From Blasia pusilla (Eukaryota; Marchantiophyta; Marchantiopsida; Blasiales), in NCBI GenBank assembly GCA_050084515.1, contig CM114274.1, forward strand, positions 8,370,001 through 8,434,000: 64,000 nucleotides of DNA, written 5' to 3'. The notes below the pieces were generated by a model. The model saw nothing but the letters and a program-made list of their open reading frames with translations, ran no database searches and was not told where the DNA came from. A program made the position numbers and the translations under genes. Below are positions 36,861-50,709 of this stretch, piece by piece; positions within the stretch are counted from its first letter, which is position 1, and the number at the start of each line of letters is the position of its first letter.

Positions 36861-38100
36861 TCTATCTTACTGGAAGCTGGCGGATGCAAGGGGCTAGCTC
36901 CATGACCTCAAGAGAGTGAGGCCGACAGCCGAGAGCAAGACGAGGCCCGCCATCGCTCAGTGGAGCAGCAACTGTAGCCACAACATAACTCTCACATGAC
37001 CCCACATCCAAAAGGTTTGACCACGCATGCTACGGAATGTTTCTGAAGCCCTTGTTGCCTATCATTGATTGTTGTCAGATTGACAAGCAGAATCTCCTCA
37101 AACAGAATTCCTCAAAGATGAATCGTCACAATGCACAGGACGGACCGAGTTGGAATGTCAAGCACAAATCTCACCTTCGGATCGGAGCACGGATTTTCGA
37201 ATCTTCAGCTTGTTCACTTGTTCAGCTTCCTTCCACCCACGACTCGAACTTGGCCTCCTCTCCAACTTGCGCTCCAACTCCCCGATCTGCTAAATCTCGT
37301 GTAACATTCCACATTTATACAAAATTACTACTTTGAGTATGTCCCGATCTCCTAATTACCCTGTAGCCAGTACCTCATGGGCACTTGTGAGAGCTGAAGC
37401 CTTGGAAAGTACTCTACGGATGACCACCTCACAAGCCTCTAACCAATGCCGTATCAGCACTTTGTGTGAATAGAAACCTTGGAGCCTTTTAGTGTCCGCA
37501 CTTGTGTAAATAGAAGCCTTTTCGGTAGCTCAAGTACCCCAGTTCCAGAAGGTGGAATAACTCGTGCTTCACTTCTTATAGAGAGTGAATTTATTTTTTC
37601 TTTCCGGTTTTAGTAACCCCCCTTGTGTTTGCTTGATAGTATAGATTTGTTTTGTTGATGATCTTTGGACCCCTTATATTTTCAGGTTCTTTTTTCTATT
37701 CTTTTCTATGTAACTTCAAGATGTAACTTTGGGCAAACCTAGACCCGAGTAGTTTATTTTTAGCGAACTAATATTCAACTTTTATAAAGCCGGGTGGAAG
37801 GTTTCTCAATTCCGGTAGGCTATTTGATGCAAAATATATAAAAAAAAACTCCACATTCACGGACCCAACAAGTAATCCTCATTTTTCTCTCATGTGTAAA
37901 TTATCCCCCGTTTATTAATTATTTTCTCCCCCACCAGTTTAAGTCAATTTTGGACTAGCAATTAAGAATTAGAAAGCCACGCTATCCCGGGTTGAAGGGG
38001 CACTTCAACTCCTTTCTGAGACTTCTAGCTTTAAATAATAAAAGTTTAGATTCAAAAATTGTTTTCACGTTAGTTCATGGGATCTCATAATTGACTCATT
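36861..38100. other. Intergenic DNA
   Basis: No supported gene is present. The sequence grades from mixed composition to AT-rich toward 38000. Confidence 0.4.
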
Positions 38101-41100
38101 TATTCCCGAAATTCTTTTCATTTCACATTCCGCACAAGACTATCCTCATTCGAGTATTTGCAACACAAGTATACCTGCTATAAATCCGCGTACGGGCAGA
38201 ACCGGTGCTGACCGTGGAAGCTTGGGCGGTCGAGATGAGTTGATCGTGACTATGGACGGTTTTGTCAAATGGTGTATAAGTTCTTTTTGTCGCGAAGTAG
38301 AAAAGCAAGCGGCAATACTTTTAAGGGGAGCGGGGAACATATTATTATTTTGTTTTGTTTGTGAGAGGGGCTATGTATGGGTTAGAGTCGTACGGAGAGA
38401 CTTTTTCTCTGGCTCCGCGGTAGAAGGGGCGTTGGTGTGGCCCGGCCCGTCCAGTGGCGAGCCGACCGGGTCAAGCGAGTGCGGGTGAAATGGAGTGAAG
38501 AGAGCAAGGCTGACGTGTAAGGACTGACGGACGCTTTTCGTCGCAAGTTGGGCTCTCGCTGGTCTCGCTTTTCCTCGCGCAGCTCGGCACACTCGGGAAT
38601 CGCGCGACCAGCGCTGTGCCGCGCCTGCGTGCTAGCTACAGTAGCAGTAGCGAACCCCTGGAGCTTCGAAAAAACTCGAAAGCTCCGCTCCGTGAGTCGC
38701 CCGCCCGCCTGTCCGTCCGTCCGTCCGTCCGTCCGTCCCACGGCGGCACGCGCTCGGATTTCACTGTCGCTCTTGGTTGGAAAGAAACCGCAGTCACTGA
38801 AGAGAGAGAGGGGGGGAGGGGGGCGCAGAATCTAGAACGGACAGAGAGAGGATGAGCAGAGGACAGAGAGAGATGGAGACGGTGTAAATAAGAGAGAGAA
38901 GCTATGGGGGACGAGATCAGACACGGCAGGATCCGTAGCGTCGGGTGTTGGGAAATCCAGTTGCGCCATGGCAGCCACCGGCGCACCCTGTGGGCAGGCA
39001 CAAATAACGTGATGCCTGCAAATGAGAGAGAGAGAGAAGGAAGGAGATGAAAGTGGTGGACATACTGGGGGCGCTGCCGCTGCTGATTCAGAGAACTAAC
39101 CAAATCTCTTCAGTACTGCAGCGGAACAGAGAGAGAAAGAGATAGAGAGGCAGAGGGAGAGGGAGAGAGAGGGAGGCGGAGGGCGGGCGAAGAAATGCTG
39201 CAGCAGAAGTGTGGAAGAAGGAAGGCCCAGGAGTGATTGAATGACTGATTTAACGTCGGAGCTTTTGAGGGGAGAAACAGAGAGCGCGGACGTGGCCATA
39301 CGCGAAGCTCGGGACTGTGGTTCGTACGGGGACACAGGAGGCGGGCACTGGTGCTCGCTCGCTCGCTCGCGCGGGGCAAAGCAAGTTGTACAGAGGGAGA
39401 TCTCTGTTCAGATCGCAGCAGCAGCAGCAGGAGGAATCAGGAAGACCAGACGCGAAGCAATCGTCTCTCTCTATGACAAACTATGACAGATGACACTGGC
39501 AAGCGAAATGAACAAAGGAATGACAATCAATCAGCACGGAAAGCTGCCGCTGCTGCATGCATGCATGAACGGATGGACGAGCTCCTCAGATCGCCCGGCG
39601 TGGGGACGGGGACTGCAGTCGGTCTAAGCGGATGGAGTGGACCGGACCCGGCATATGACATTACTCATGTACAGGCATTATTTTCCCAGGCCTGGACGAC
39701 CGGCAGAGAAAGTTGGCGGAAGGAATTTCTCAAGACGGAGGCAGGAAGAGAGATCCCGTCACTGTCTGGCGGTCAGAGGCGGAGTCGACGACCGGCTGAC
39801 AGGCTAGACCTCCGCAGCCTACAACTGAACGAGTTCCGGGTCCAGTCTCGGGATGTGTACACGGGTGGCTCGCTCTACTGGCCGTCTACGGAACGAGACG
39901 ATATGATGACGGCGACTCCAACCCGGGTAGGTCGGGTGGGGCCCTTCGGGAGGAGGACCCGCCGGAGAGCCCATACGGTACGATCTCTATCGGCGCTCAG
40001 GTATGGTCCTCTCGCAGTCGCCTCGCACCTGTTGGCCGGCGTCGGGGCGGACGACGCGCGGCGCAGGGCCTGGGAACGGAGACATCGGAGGTGGAGGCCG
40101 CGCCTGGCGGTAGGTCCGGGTGGCAGTCCGGTGCGGTGCGAGGAGACTCGGGTGTAGGTGTGGCGACCGCGGAGGGGGAGGGGGAGGGGGAGCTCGGATT
40201 CTGGGTCCGGTACAGTGGGCGGGGGGGGGAAGGGACGGACGGATGGGGAGGACGACTACTGACCAGAAGCAGAAAGACAGACAGCCTGTACTGTAGCGTG
40301 CTACAGGAGGTGAGAGGAGGGAGTGTAAGCTCACAACAGCGCACGTGGGCGATGGTGGCCGCGCGCTCTTTCTCACGTTCTTCCTAGACATGAGAGATGT
40401 TAGGGCAAGTCCCAAGTTCGCTGCTGGGATCTTGGATTTCTGGCCCTCTGCATGCATTCCACTCGATCGCTCTTCTTTCTCGTTCGGCCATGCGCTGCGG
40501 CGTGCATCTTCCCCGAACGGGCCGCCCACTACTACGACCTCACCGTAGCGTCAGATCTCTCTCGTTTCGCGACCCTCATTTCGTCGCCAGCGCGGCCTGC
40601 ATCCTACGTGCACTCATGTGGCCGCCTCGCTCGCTTGTGTACGCCCTTTCTCGAAGGGAGGCAGCGCCGAGCAGGCGCGCATTCATTTCAGGCTAACTGT
40701 CATTAAAACGGCGAGAAGTCTAGACGAGAATGACATGATTTCGTGTGATTTCCGAGCGCTTCGGCATATAATTAGTAATTTCTTCCAGCGCCGCGTTTCC
40801 CAATCCCGCGGCGGTTCAGGCCCGCTCGCCGAGTCACGGGTCGTCTATCCATGATCCAGCCTCGCATCTGTACGGTACTTGAATGTACATGTTGCATACT
40901 CTCTCTCGAGCCACTGTATGAGATAAGTCGCGATTGGATCTCGTGTCCCATCTACGACGACACTACTACTGTTTTCCAGGTACTCCACCGGACTCTCCAT
41001 ACGATGCATGAATCCGCCGTGCGACCCATCCGCAATCGCGTCGTCGTGAGAAGCCTGTACTGGATTGGCTGGCTCCCTTTCCCGAATCCCCACTCGACAA

Positions 41101-43480
41101 TCTCCGAAAACTCCGCCACCGACTCCGCTCCTTGCACCCGGATCCAACCACAGCATAGTTCTCGGTATATTCTGTCGTGGTGGTTTAGTCGAGAGCTTAG
41201 CTAGCTCTAGCTATACCCGCTCTCTTGAGCGTCTGAATCCTTACACATGAATGTACGTACGTACCCGGTTTCGTGTGCCTGCCGTAGATTAGAAGTCAGG
41301 TTCTCATTGTTCACTGCAGTCTTGCCCTCTACATTAGACTTCACGAGGAACACATCTTCATCCCCCTGGCCATAGAGATGTATGGGGCTATGGGGGAGAG
41401 GTTCGACTCGTTCCTACGGACTGCGCTCATCATCTCCATTCGAGAAATGGGTTGTTCTTAACTATTGCGATTCTGTATTGTAGGCAGCGGGTCTCCATAG
41501 CGTTGCAGTGTGCCCAGGCTAATGGGCTTTTGCGGCGGGCTCAGGCTGTAGGAGACGCCGGCGCTAGAGGCCCACTTAGTAGTAGTCATAGCTCTCTTGT
41601 TGTTGCTCATATTGTCTCTGCTGTTGGTGAGTTTCGTCGTTAGGGGGGGGAATGCCCCCTTCTTCCTTTTCTGATCTTGTTGTGGCCTTCAGGTTTTGAC
41701 TCTTTGAGTCCCCCTCTTTTGTACTTCTGATGGGTTTTCCATCACTCGTTTTTATCGAAGTGCATCTTCTTCGCGAGAGCCCGAATCGCGTGTACAGGTT
41801 CCCGTTGCCGGGTGCGTTTCTGAGCATCATCCTAACCGTGTATGTGGACTCTGTAGGCTCGAACCGTGGAACTCATTGCACACCACGAGATCTGCTCTGT
41901 TCTCTTCCCTTCCGTTCTGTCTAGAACTTTGCCCTATTTTTTGCGAACGAACTGCATGATCTGCACTGTCTACACCTTGGGGCCTAGGGGTTGCACGGGC
42001 TCTTCCTTTCCATGTCTACGACCTATTTTCCGCACCTCCCCTTCTGTTCTCCCTACACCTCCACTCTAGTTTGTGCACCACCTGCTCTGTTCTGTCTTTA
42101 GCTTCGCTCGTTTTGTACACAGTACATTAGAATTTGTACTCTCGTGCGATCAGACCTCGTGCTCACTGACGTCCGGCCTGATTCAAGAGACAAAAGGAAG
42201 AGGAGGCCGACGCTGTGAATGAATCGGGATCATATACGTGAAGATCCCGAGCATGTTGGTACATGCTTCCACACATGGCTTTTTCCTGAGTTCTTAGGCG
42301 AACAATAATTATTCGTTTCAAATCGAGGGAAGGAATTAGCCACTTCGCGTCGACCTGTTGGTACACACTACCACATATGACATTGGACCCGGTTCTTGGA
42401 TGAACTGTACTCAGCGCCTTGAGATCGGAAGAAATTCTCCGGCAGGAACGAGGTTCATGGGTTCGAGCTCGCTCCAGTTGCTCACTCCGCCGTTCTTCGG
42501 GGAGCGGCAGTTCGTTTGTGTAGTTCACTCGCTCGCTCCTGGCCCCGGGCGAGCAAGCGAGCGCATATGCATGGAAGAGTAGTTCCTGTCCCCCGGAGCG
42601 TCCCGCGTCCCGCGTCGCCCGTCCACTTTCCCGGCGGAGTCTCCGCATGCTGCCCTGTCGCAGATCGCTGCCCGAGTCCAGTTGCGGCTGCAGCCGCTGC
42701 AGCAACGTGCCGGGCGGGACTGTCGCGAGCGTCGCTCCTTCCTCCTGCCCGTCCGAGGGGCCGGGCAGTCGGGAAGAAATCACCGCACCAAGATAGACAC
42801 CTGCGACCCAGGGAAGCGATAGTAGTAGGCGGGGGGTGGGACAGCAGACATGATTCCGTGGTCCCGTCATGGACGGATTGGCATAGGGTGAGAGCGCTTT
42901 CAGGTGACGGATGATGAGAGGAGGCGAGTCCCATCGTTACGTCCGCTCGCTGGATCGATGCCTATTCCTCTCTGTCGACACTGCTGTACCTGTAGAGGGC
43001 GAAACCTGAGAAAAACGTGTCGACGGGATCACGCGCGAGACAGGGGTATTACTGTGACCTGGCTACCTCGGCTGCGGTTCGGCCCTCCTCTGGCCCCACC
43101 AACGCTGCGAAAACGGTCGATTGCTCGCCCCCTCGCAGTCCCTGTCACCCGCTCTGGCTGCCACGTACGCACACACAGAGGAATATTCCTCCCTCGTCTT
43201 GCAACTGTGGTCACAGTCCATATGGAGTTTTCTTTCGCACCTTCTGACGGACTGTATATACGTCCTGTGTTCGAAAATGTGTACGTCATGCTTGTGAGAT
43301 TTATTTATTATATTTATTACAATTACGGAGTTGACGGTCCAGTTAGGGTTTCTACATTATTCCGTGCAAATGTTTTTTCTCTATGGCCCGATAGAACTCC
43401 AATTTTTTTTCCAAGAGCTTGCCCCATCTTTTGGTAGTAGTGGAGGGTGGTAGGATAGGGAGGTTGTGCTTGGCCATTCG
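38100..43480. other. Long GC-rich, CpG-rich island without a recognisable gene
   Basis: This 5.4-kb region is clearly richer in GC than its flanks. It contains purine-rich GAGA tracts (38780-39220), a GTCC microsatellite, CAG and GCTC runs, and a CATGCATGCATG stretch near 39557. Open frames are long but low in complexity and overlap on both strands; the longest plus-strand frame (39483-40157) has no recognisable domain. It may be the promoter and 5' untranslated or intronic part of a host gene, or a noncoding transcript unit. I cannot assign exons. Confidence 0.45.
38711..38738. repeat. (GTCC)n microsatellite
   Basis: Seven uninterrupted GTCC units. Confidence 0.9.
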
Positions 43481-43508
43481 CGATTTGGATCCCGGTCCAG
43501 GTAGCATA

Positions 43509-43680
43509 CTAGTGGGGAGCTTGTGTGTGCACGGGAGTGAAGGGGACCAATCATGTCAACATAAAATCTTTTTCTTGTTGCTTGTAGAGGGGGAAACATT
43601 CCCTTGCTCTCTCCCGTTGTCACATGTCAAGCAAAGAAGTGTTTGCAAATCAAGAATGCGCTCTCCAATAATAATAAAGA
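43509..43680 (-). mobile_element. Short Helitron-like element
   Basis: On the minus strand it starts TCTTTATTATTATTGGAGAG (A before) and ends CTAG (T after), 172 bp. Its internal sequence near 43560-43660 resembles 5615-5755 in the first Helitron copy. The 3' hairpin is poor, so this copy is less certain. Confidence 0.6.
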
Positions 43681-44112
43681 TGATTACGATTCTAATTCCA
43701 TCTATCTATCTTTTCTCGTTTGATTGGAGTCTATCTTGTCTTTCCAAGTTTGGTTCCAAGATTTCCCCTCTTTGATTCTTGTGGTTTTGGATTTTGCATT
43801 TTGTGCTTCTTTTAGTTCATCCTTTTCGCATCCTATTTGCAATGTATTTAATATGTGTTGTGCAATATTTGACATGACTCTCTAAACCTCCTATTTTCCT
43901 TCCTTGCATCTTTCCTAATTTTTTCATTTCATTTCATTTTTTAGTTTAATAACGGATTCCTCATTACATAATTAAATCCATGTTTGTAATCCAAGTTTGA
44001 ATCTCGAAGGCTCTTCTTCCTACATTCCACCCTCCTTATGTTGTCCCTCTATACTTTCCTCAACATGTGTACCTTAATCCATCCTTACCCTTGTTTGTTT
44101 TGATTATAAATA

Positions 44113-44302
44113 CTAGTTAGGACTCGTGAGGGACGGTGCGATGCACAATCCTTGTAACCCTAAACGCTTGGTTTCTAATATCATTTATGATAGACATAGA
44201 TGCCACATGTCATACATTCCTCAACTTAGAAAGACATGTGGTGAATGCTCAAATTTTTGCATTTAAGTGAGTCAGAGGGACATCCTCAAATTATAGTGTA
44301 GA
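44113..44302 (-). mobile_element. Short Helitron-like element
   Basis: This 190-bp minus-strand element starts TCTACACTATAATTTGAGG (A before) and ends CTAG (T after). A short hairpin GTGC-GAT-GCAC (44136-44146) precedes the 3' end. The hairpin sequence resembles that at 25873-25885. Confidence 0.6.
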
Positions 44303-46189
44303 TATCACATGTCAGGTTCATTGTTGTCATTACATCTTCCTCATGTGGACCATCTCTATCATTCATCTATACTTCCTACCAACCAAGAAGTTTGAACAGA
44401 TATTTACATGTCTGTTTGTAAATTTTTTGCAAAACATAAAGAAGGGGAAAATAGAATGGGAGAGGTTGAACAACATAAAAAAATAGATCGACATTTAAAG
44501 TATTTACCTAATTTTTTTGAAAAAGAAATTTTAATATTACATATTACAAAAAGAAAAGAAAAATCAACGAAAGCTTCTTCAATGTAGTAAGACTTAAAGA
44601 GTGATGCCTTGGCAAGAGGAATATTACCATGGTGATACACACACTCTCATTACATGCACTTCACCATACTAATCTTGAAAGTCTAATTAATTATTTATTA
44701 AAATCCTAAATTAAAATATTTAGGAAGTGTTGAAGATTGAACTATATGGTTGGGATAATTAACATGAGATCAAACTAATAGGCCCTTCACACATCTGGAA
44801 AATAATTTGGTATTCCCAAATCATGAAAAATACGCCTTTATGTGTAAAATTTACTAATTCAAATTTTAATATTGAAAATTTTCAAGCTCGAATTTCGAGG
44901 TCCAAAAAAGCTTCAAATGGAAAACTTAAAGTTAGATTGATAAAAGACTAGAAGATGTTTTGTCGTAGTGTATTGTGCAAAAATTGTGGGAATTATGCAT
45001 CCTTGACTTGGACAACATGCTAAGGGTTGGAAAAAGTAAGAGCTTTGGAATTTGGTCTTAAGTTTTGGCCTTTAAAAGTACAGATAAGGGAAGGTGAGAG
45101 TATTTTTTTTCGTCCATTCATTGTATTTTTTTTTGCGATGCTTGCATATTTGGAGCGTGGACCCTAAATCTTAGAACTCTTGACTCAAGTACAAAGACTT
45201 TCCATTCTAGAGAGAAGCGAGGGAAGGAGGAGGAGGTGAAGTGTGGTGTGTACAAACCGGTTCCACTTTAGGAGGAGGAAGAAACCTAAATCCCAATTTT
45301 GAAATGTGAGATGGGGGTGATTTTCCTCTTTTGTTTTTGGAGTCGAGTCTTGACGATTAATCGATAAAATCCACTTCACATGTGCATTATGATATTTACA
45401 TGTTTTGTGTCATAGTGCCACCAATATCGTTTCAACAAGATGTCTCTTATTTTCCTCCTCCCACACAGTCCTCTACTTCCTTCTTTTCATCCTCTGCTTC
45501 CAAACCTCTCTCCCTCTATCAACACTTGCGAGTGCACTTCCACTACCAATTGAAGGACGTTTGTTTTTCTGTTTGAATTGAACCATTTCCAAAGCGAGAG
45601 AGAAAGAGAGACATCCAATATGGAGGAAGTATTGAAATTCCCGAAGGGCCCTCCTTGACTCCTACCATGACTGCTAGTAATCTTATGGCTAGCAAGAACC
45701 ATATTTAGATTGTAAATTTTCTACACATGTATGAGAGCTAGACACAATCACCTACGACATATGACATTTGGTAGTACTCTATCTTGCTCCATTTGTTGCA
45801 TACTTTTTGAATGAAGTTCTCTTTGTTTCTTCGTGTCAAAGAGTCAATATATGGACTCCAAGTGCTTATGGATATGCCATGGAGGAATACTATAAATAGT
45901 TGAAAGGGGAATTGGCTGCAACTCAATTTGGACAATGCTTGTGAACATAGAATTTAATGATCTTCACTCACATATGTTCTATATACTTATGTTTTTCCAT
46001 GCTAATAATCATTGTAACGTCATTTAGTTGAACCACAATATCACTTATGGATGATGATTTCATTTTCAATAGACATCATACAAATTTCTATTTTCTTTGG
46101 AATACTAGAGGTTGACAGTGCAAGGTTTGGGTTGGGAAAACATTCTATAAAATTATTTTCTTTGGTGAAATGACTTGAAGATGGTGATG
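44303..46189. other. AT-rich intergenic DNA
   Basis: No gene, array or repeat that I can support. Confidence 0.45.
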
Positions 46190-46498
46190 CAAGGTTGCAC
46201 ATGGACAAAGTTCATGTCTCTGTACATGTCCATGTGTGTGGACTTACGTCCGTCCTATGGAAGGACTTGTCCATATAGGCTATACCTTCCTCTTCTTTCT
46301 CATTTCCCCCACTTGCCTTTGCGTTCCATACTTTCATGTTTCTTCTTCCCTCCACCTCTACTTCCTCCCCCTTTATTGCCCCACTTGCCCTTGTCATGCC
46401 TTCCGCCATGAACTTTAAGTGTGGGCGCCACCACTTGCAATCCATATCCATGGACATGTCCAAACTTGTCCGTCCATGTCCGTGTTTGTGCAACGATG
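46190..46498. mobile_element. hAT-type MITE, copy 4 (inverted)
   Basis: This 309-bp copy is in the opposite orientation to the others. It starts CAAGGTTGCACATGG and ends GTGCAACGATG. Flanks are TGGTGATG (46182-46189) and TGGTGATA (46499-46506), an 8-bp duplication with one mismatch. Confidence 0.85.
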
Positions 46499-46506
46499 TG
46501 GTGATA

Positions 46507-48781
46507 GTATATGGCCTCTTCTAAATCAAGATGCACACCGCAAAGAGAGAAGTCTACATCACCAATGGTTTGATATGCAACTTTGGAAGAGGAGAAAGAA
46601 TTAGAGAAGATGGAGAAGCTAGAGGCATATTTAAAGGGGATTGAAGAGGAGATTGCCCAAAACTACATGAGGAAATCCCAAATTGAGGAGAAAGTGAGTA
46701 AAGTTCTAGCTTATTGGAGGAATCGACATTTGGAAGAAAAGAGGGAAACATATCACAAGGCAAGGAAGGAGGAATAGTGGATAACAAAAGTTACAAGGGG
46801 TGGTCACCTAAAAAATCAGGAATATGATAAATACCAAGTTTCATATTGATTTGTTTTCTTTAACATGGTGGTGTAATCGTGTATTGCATAGTAGAGAGAG
46901 AGAGAGACTTACATTGATGGTATTTTTCACATAAACTCCTATTTTTGTAGATAGAATATGTTATTGCAACCTAAGGCATGTGTATATAGCCCTATTAAAC
47001 ATAATGATAGACCAATTGGAAACCAAGTGCTTATGACATACATTATTATTTTCCCTACTTATTTTTTGGTCTATTAGAATGCAGAGAGTGGGACAATGGC
47101 AAAGAGTTAGGCCAACTCTGAATTATTTCCCATGATGAAAAATTATGGTGTAGAGAGCATGGTTGCACGAAAACGGGTATGTTCACAAACATGCCCCACG
47201 GGTTCCCCGCTCTAGTTTCTTTGGTACCCAAGTTACCCACATAAGATTAGGATGTGAAAACGAGTGCGGGCTTAGATCAAGGGAGGCAGACAAGAATCGA
47301 CCCGCATTAGCCCACCCTCAGCTAGCGGTAGGCTTGTATAGGGCGGCCCGCGGGCATAGGACAGCCCAATACGGGCTTCAAAATGAGAAATAGGTTCTTA
47401 GATCGGGTTTGGGATGGCCAAGCCCGGGAATACAATATGAATGGGATGGGCTCGGTGTCGTCTCGAGAGCCTTTCTTCGAGTAAGGGCGGGCCTTCTAGC
47501 TGCGGCAGACGTGGTGGATGCAAGGTGAACTTTCTAAGAAGTTATCCTTTTTCAATACAAAATTATTATGTATACTCTTGATTCTCTCACGACAGGTATC
47601 ACAAATGGAAGTGCCGAGACGATCACTTCTTCGTAACATCGGAACCCGAAATTCCTAACTATAAAATCCCTATAAACTACTTTACGCTTGTACACGAGAA
47701 AGATATCACAACTAGTGTTAAACCCTACTTGAGCAAGCCTATTGACGTCCATAGATCGCTATATAAGGACATACAAAGTACAATCCCACGTCCTTTCATA
47801 TGTGACGATAAGAAGGATCACCGGAGTTGGAGATTGAATGACCTGGTTCATGAACGCCTCCCCAAAGTGATAAACTAAATAGCGAGTGAACCAGTGCCTA
47901 TCTACAAAGAGTACCTTCACATGGTATGGATTGAGGAAAGGAAAGTCGGGCACAACTCGTGCTCCATCCCTATCCATGCTTGACAGACATTCTCTACTCT
48001 CCTCAAGAATGGGTTTTGGCGGAATTATTCCCCCAAGAGGGATAATCCACTCTCATTGGGAAAGTAACAAGCCAAAATATTCACTATTTTAGTATGACTA
48101 AACTCCTCTAATGTGACAAACCTCTTATCTCCACAAACACACCACACTTTAGAAACCTCTCGAAGAATAGACCATGGTCAAGTTACTCTCCCAAAAGGGA
48201 TGATCCACTCTCATTCGAAGAGCAAGCAATCCCAAAGCCATACACTCAAGAGTGACACGAGAGACTCAAGATGTGGAATAGAAGGTGATGAACCCTTGAA
48301 GGTCCCTTCTCTTTATACACTCACAAGTGATCCACAAGAGTACGAAATAGAGCTAATCTTATCTTGTGCCACATGGCTTCCTATTAAGGCTTAGACAATC
48401 ATATTTTGGCACAAGTAAATTTCCTCTTATCTCTTCCAAAATATCATCTTTTACCCATTTGATATTTTTCAAATTACCCCAACTAACCTAGCCACCAACC
48501 AAGCCTACTTTTGCTTTTCATTAAAGCACCAACCTCACTACTTTACTTTTATAAAGTCATCTTTTATAAAAGTAAAAGAGGGAGGGAGGGAGGGAGCTTA
48601 CCTTAAGAGGATATAGAGACAAGGAAGGAGGACTTCTGAATGTCCCACCTAGATGTATGTAAGTCCTATGACATGGGAGAGCTTAAAATCTTATTGGTTT
48701 TCTTCCGAGGGAAAAACTAAATCAAAGTAGATGAAGGTTAATCAATCAAAGTTGGAAAATCCAAACTACAAGTGAAGACGT
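46507..48781. other. Intergenic DNA
   Basis: No supported gene. CATGGTTGCACGAAAACGGG at 47159 resembles a MITE terminus without a matching second end. A near-palindrome around TTTTATAAAG at 48541-48578 could form a hairpin, and GGGA units follow it at 48580-48597. Confidence 0.4.
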
Positions 48782-49293
48782 TGTCACTTCTTTTAGGATA
48801 GATTGTGAGATCTAGTAGAGCGCCTTCGTGAGTAGTGGAGGACAGACTTAGTAGGTCGAGGATGACTTGTTGAGGCCGGGAAACTTGAGAGAGCAGGTTT
48901 CCCCTTCGTATTGACTCATTTGGAGCCATATTGAGGAACTTACTATTTTAGATAAGTACCATTCTGAATATATGATCAACTTTCTATTTTTTTTAAGTGA
49001 CCCTTGAACTCCTACATCATGTCAAGAGCCAAGGAGGTGACTTGGGAGCATAGATTACCATGGAGAGAGCTTGGGAGAGGGGAGGGGTATACCTCAAGGA
49101 GAGAGAGAGCTTGAGAGCTCATTCTCTCTTTGTTGAACCTCTTGGCATGAGACGGCGGAGCTATGGTCTTGCTTGCCTTGTGTGTGAAACCCAAGCCTCT
49201 CATTAGGAGAGTGGGTTTGGTTTGACATTGAGAGAGACATGTGAGAGTGCACACAAGTGAGAACTGTAGTGTTGTGAGAGAGATTATATCTTA
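48782..49293 (+). repeat. A1 repeat of element D
   Basis: This 512-bp repeat starts TGTCACTTC and is related to A1/A2 of element A and to the solo repeat. It passes into leader at about 49294 with no B repeat in between, the fourth 5' end with this structure. Confidence 0.85.
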
Positions 49294-50709
49294 TTTTATA
49301 AAGAGAGAAATGAGTGAGTGAGAGAGCTTCATGGGAGAGCTTTCTGGTTGCTCAATGTTTGGTGCAGGTTGGGAGATCATGTTCCCCACTTCATGGCTCA
49401 TGGGAGTGCTCACCGGAGCAAGAGCCGTGCGAGTTTGCTATTTTGCTTTGCTGATTTTTTGTACGGGAGAGTGGCACGCGTAAGCGCTGCCCAATTTTTT
49501 ATAAGAATTGAGTATGGGGGCACATAAATCCATGCTCGTGCTCTCAAGAGCACCATGTAGCTTGCTGATTTGTGTTCTCATAGGTTTTACATTTTCGTTG
49601 GGAGAAATCAGCGCAAAAGCGCTGCCAAATTTTGTGTAGGAGAAAGAGACGTTGAGCTTTACGACAGTTCTTGTCAGTTTTTACTGGAATCTCCAATTCC
49701 AAATATTTTTTGACATTTTTGTAGATCATAAATATGTGCACATTGTGCAAAAAATAGTGCAAAATTTGGAGTTGCGAGCAAAAAGTTATGGTCAATCTTG
49801 CAAAAGTGCCATTGCTAGGCGATTTTTAGGGTTAAATTGTTCACACCCTAAACCAGCCGCCGCGCTGGCAGCGGCCGTCGCCATCATAGTCACCGTCAAT
49901 GATCCGCCATCAACGATCAACCATCACCATCAACAGTCAACCGTCACCATCAAGGGTCAACTGTCATCGTAAACGGTCCACCATCCACCGACAGCCGCTG
50001 CCGCCGCCTAGCGTTGCTCAAAGCCGCGTTCGGCCGTTGTCCACCCTTTGGTTGCCATTGCTACCATTATAGAGTGGAGGGTCTTCCATGACCATCGTTG
50101 ATTCTTTGACTTGCGCCGCCACCACATACTTTGGTTTGGTGTGAATTGCTGATTGAGGAGGATATGCCGAGTGCCCCATCCCATTCTCGAGTGCCGTGTC
50201 GTTTATAGCTACTCCATGGCGCCAGTGCCGTAGCAGACCGCTGAATCTGCACCACACATCGAGCAGGTTTGAGTAGCGTTAGTACGAGAGGAGTACGACT
50301 TGCTGATTGGAGGAGTTGTCTTCACAACCGAGTTGGGGTCAAGATTTGCAGTTGTCAAGGAGCGACATCGACATTATTTTCAGGTTACCAATTCTGGTCT
50401 CTTACCCTGCACGTGTGAGGGATTTTCGGTTATTGGGAAGTTATTTGGGATATTGGGTTTAGTGCTAATGCTAGGAGCATCAATGATGTATGGGTTTATG
50501 GGACATAGACCTATGTGGCATGTCCATAGTTGAGGATGGTTTGTCGATGAGACGATAGATCAGTTGATTTTCCGCACCATGCTGCTTGTCGCCGCACAAC
50601 AAACGTCTCAGTGAGAGAGTCTAGATTGAGTGCCGCATGTTTAGTTTGAGTGATTGAGGATTACTCACAAGATTGAGAGTGATCGTGTGATAGGGGCACG
50701 AGGGCCATC
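49294..50709 (+). other. Untranslated leader of element D
   Basis: About 1.4 kb, related along much of its length to the leader of element A. There is no conserved open frame. Confidence 0.6.

Noticed and set aside
36861-38100. CRISPR-like or regularly spaced array
   Set aside because: No direct repeats with unique spacers; the nearby 104-bp array is an ordinary tandem repeat in a eukaryotic genome.
39483-40157. Plus-strand open frame of about 220 residues in the GC-rich island
   Set aside because: GC-rich DNA keeps all frames open; the product is Arg/Gly/Ser-rich with no recognisable motif, and an equally long frame runs on the other strand.
47159-47200. Fifth hAT MITE copy
   Set aside because: Only one terminus-like sequence; no partner end or 8-bp duplication found.
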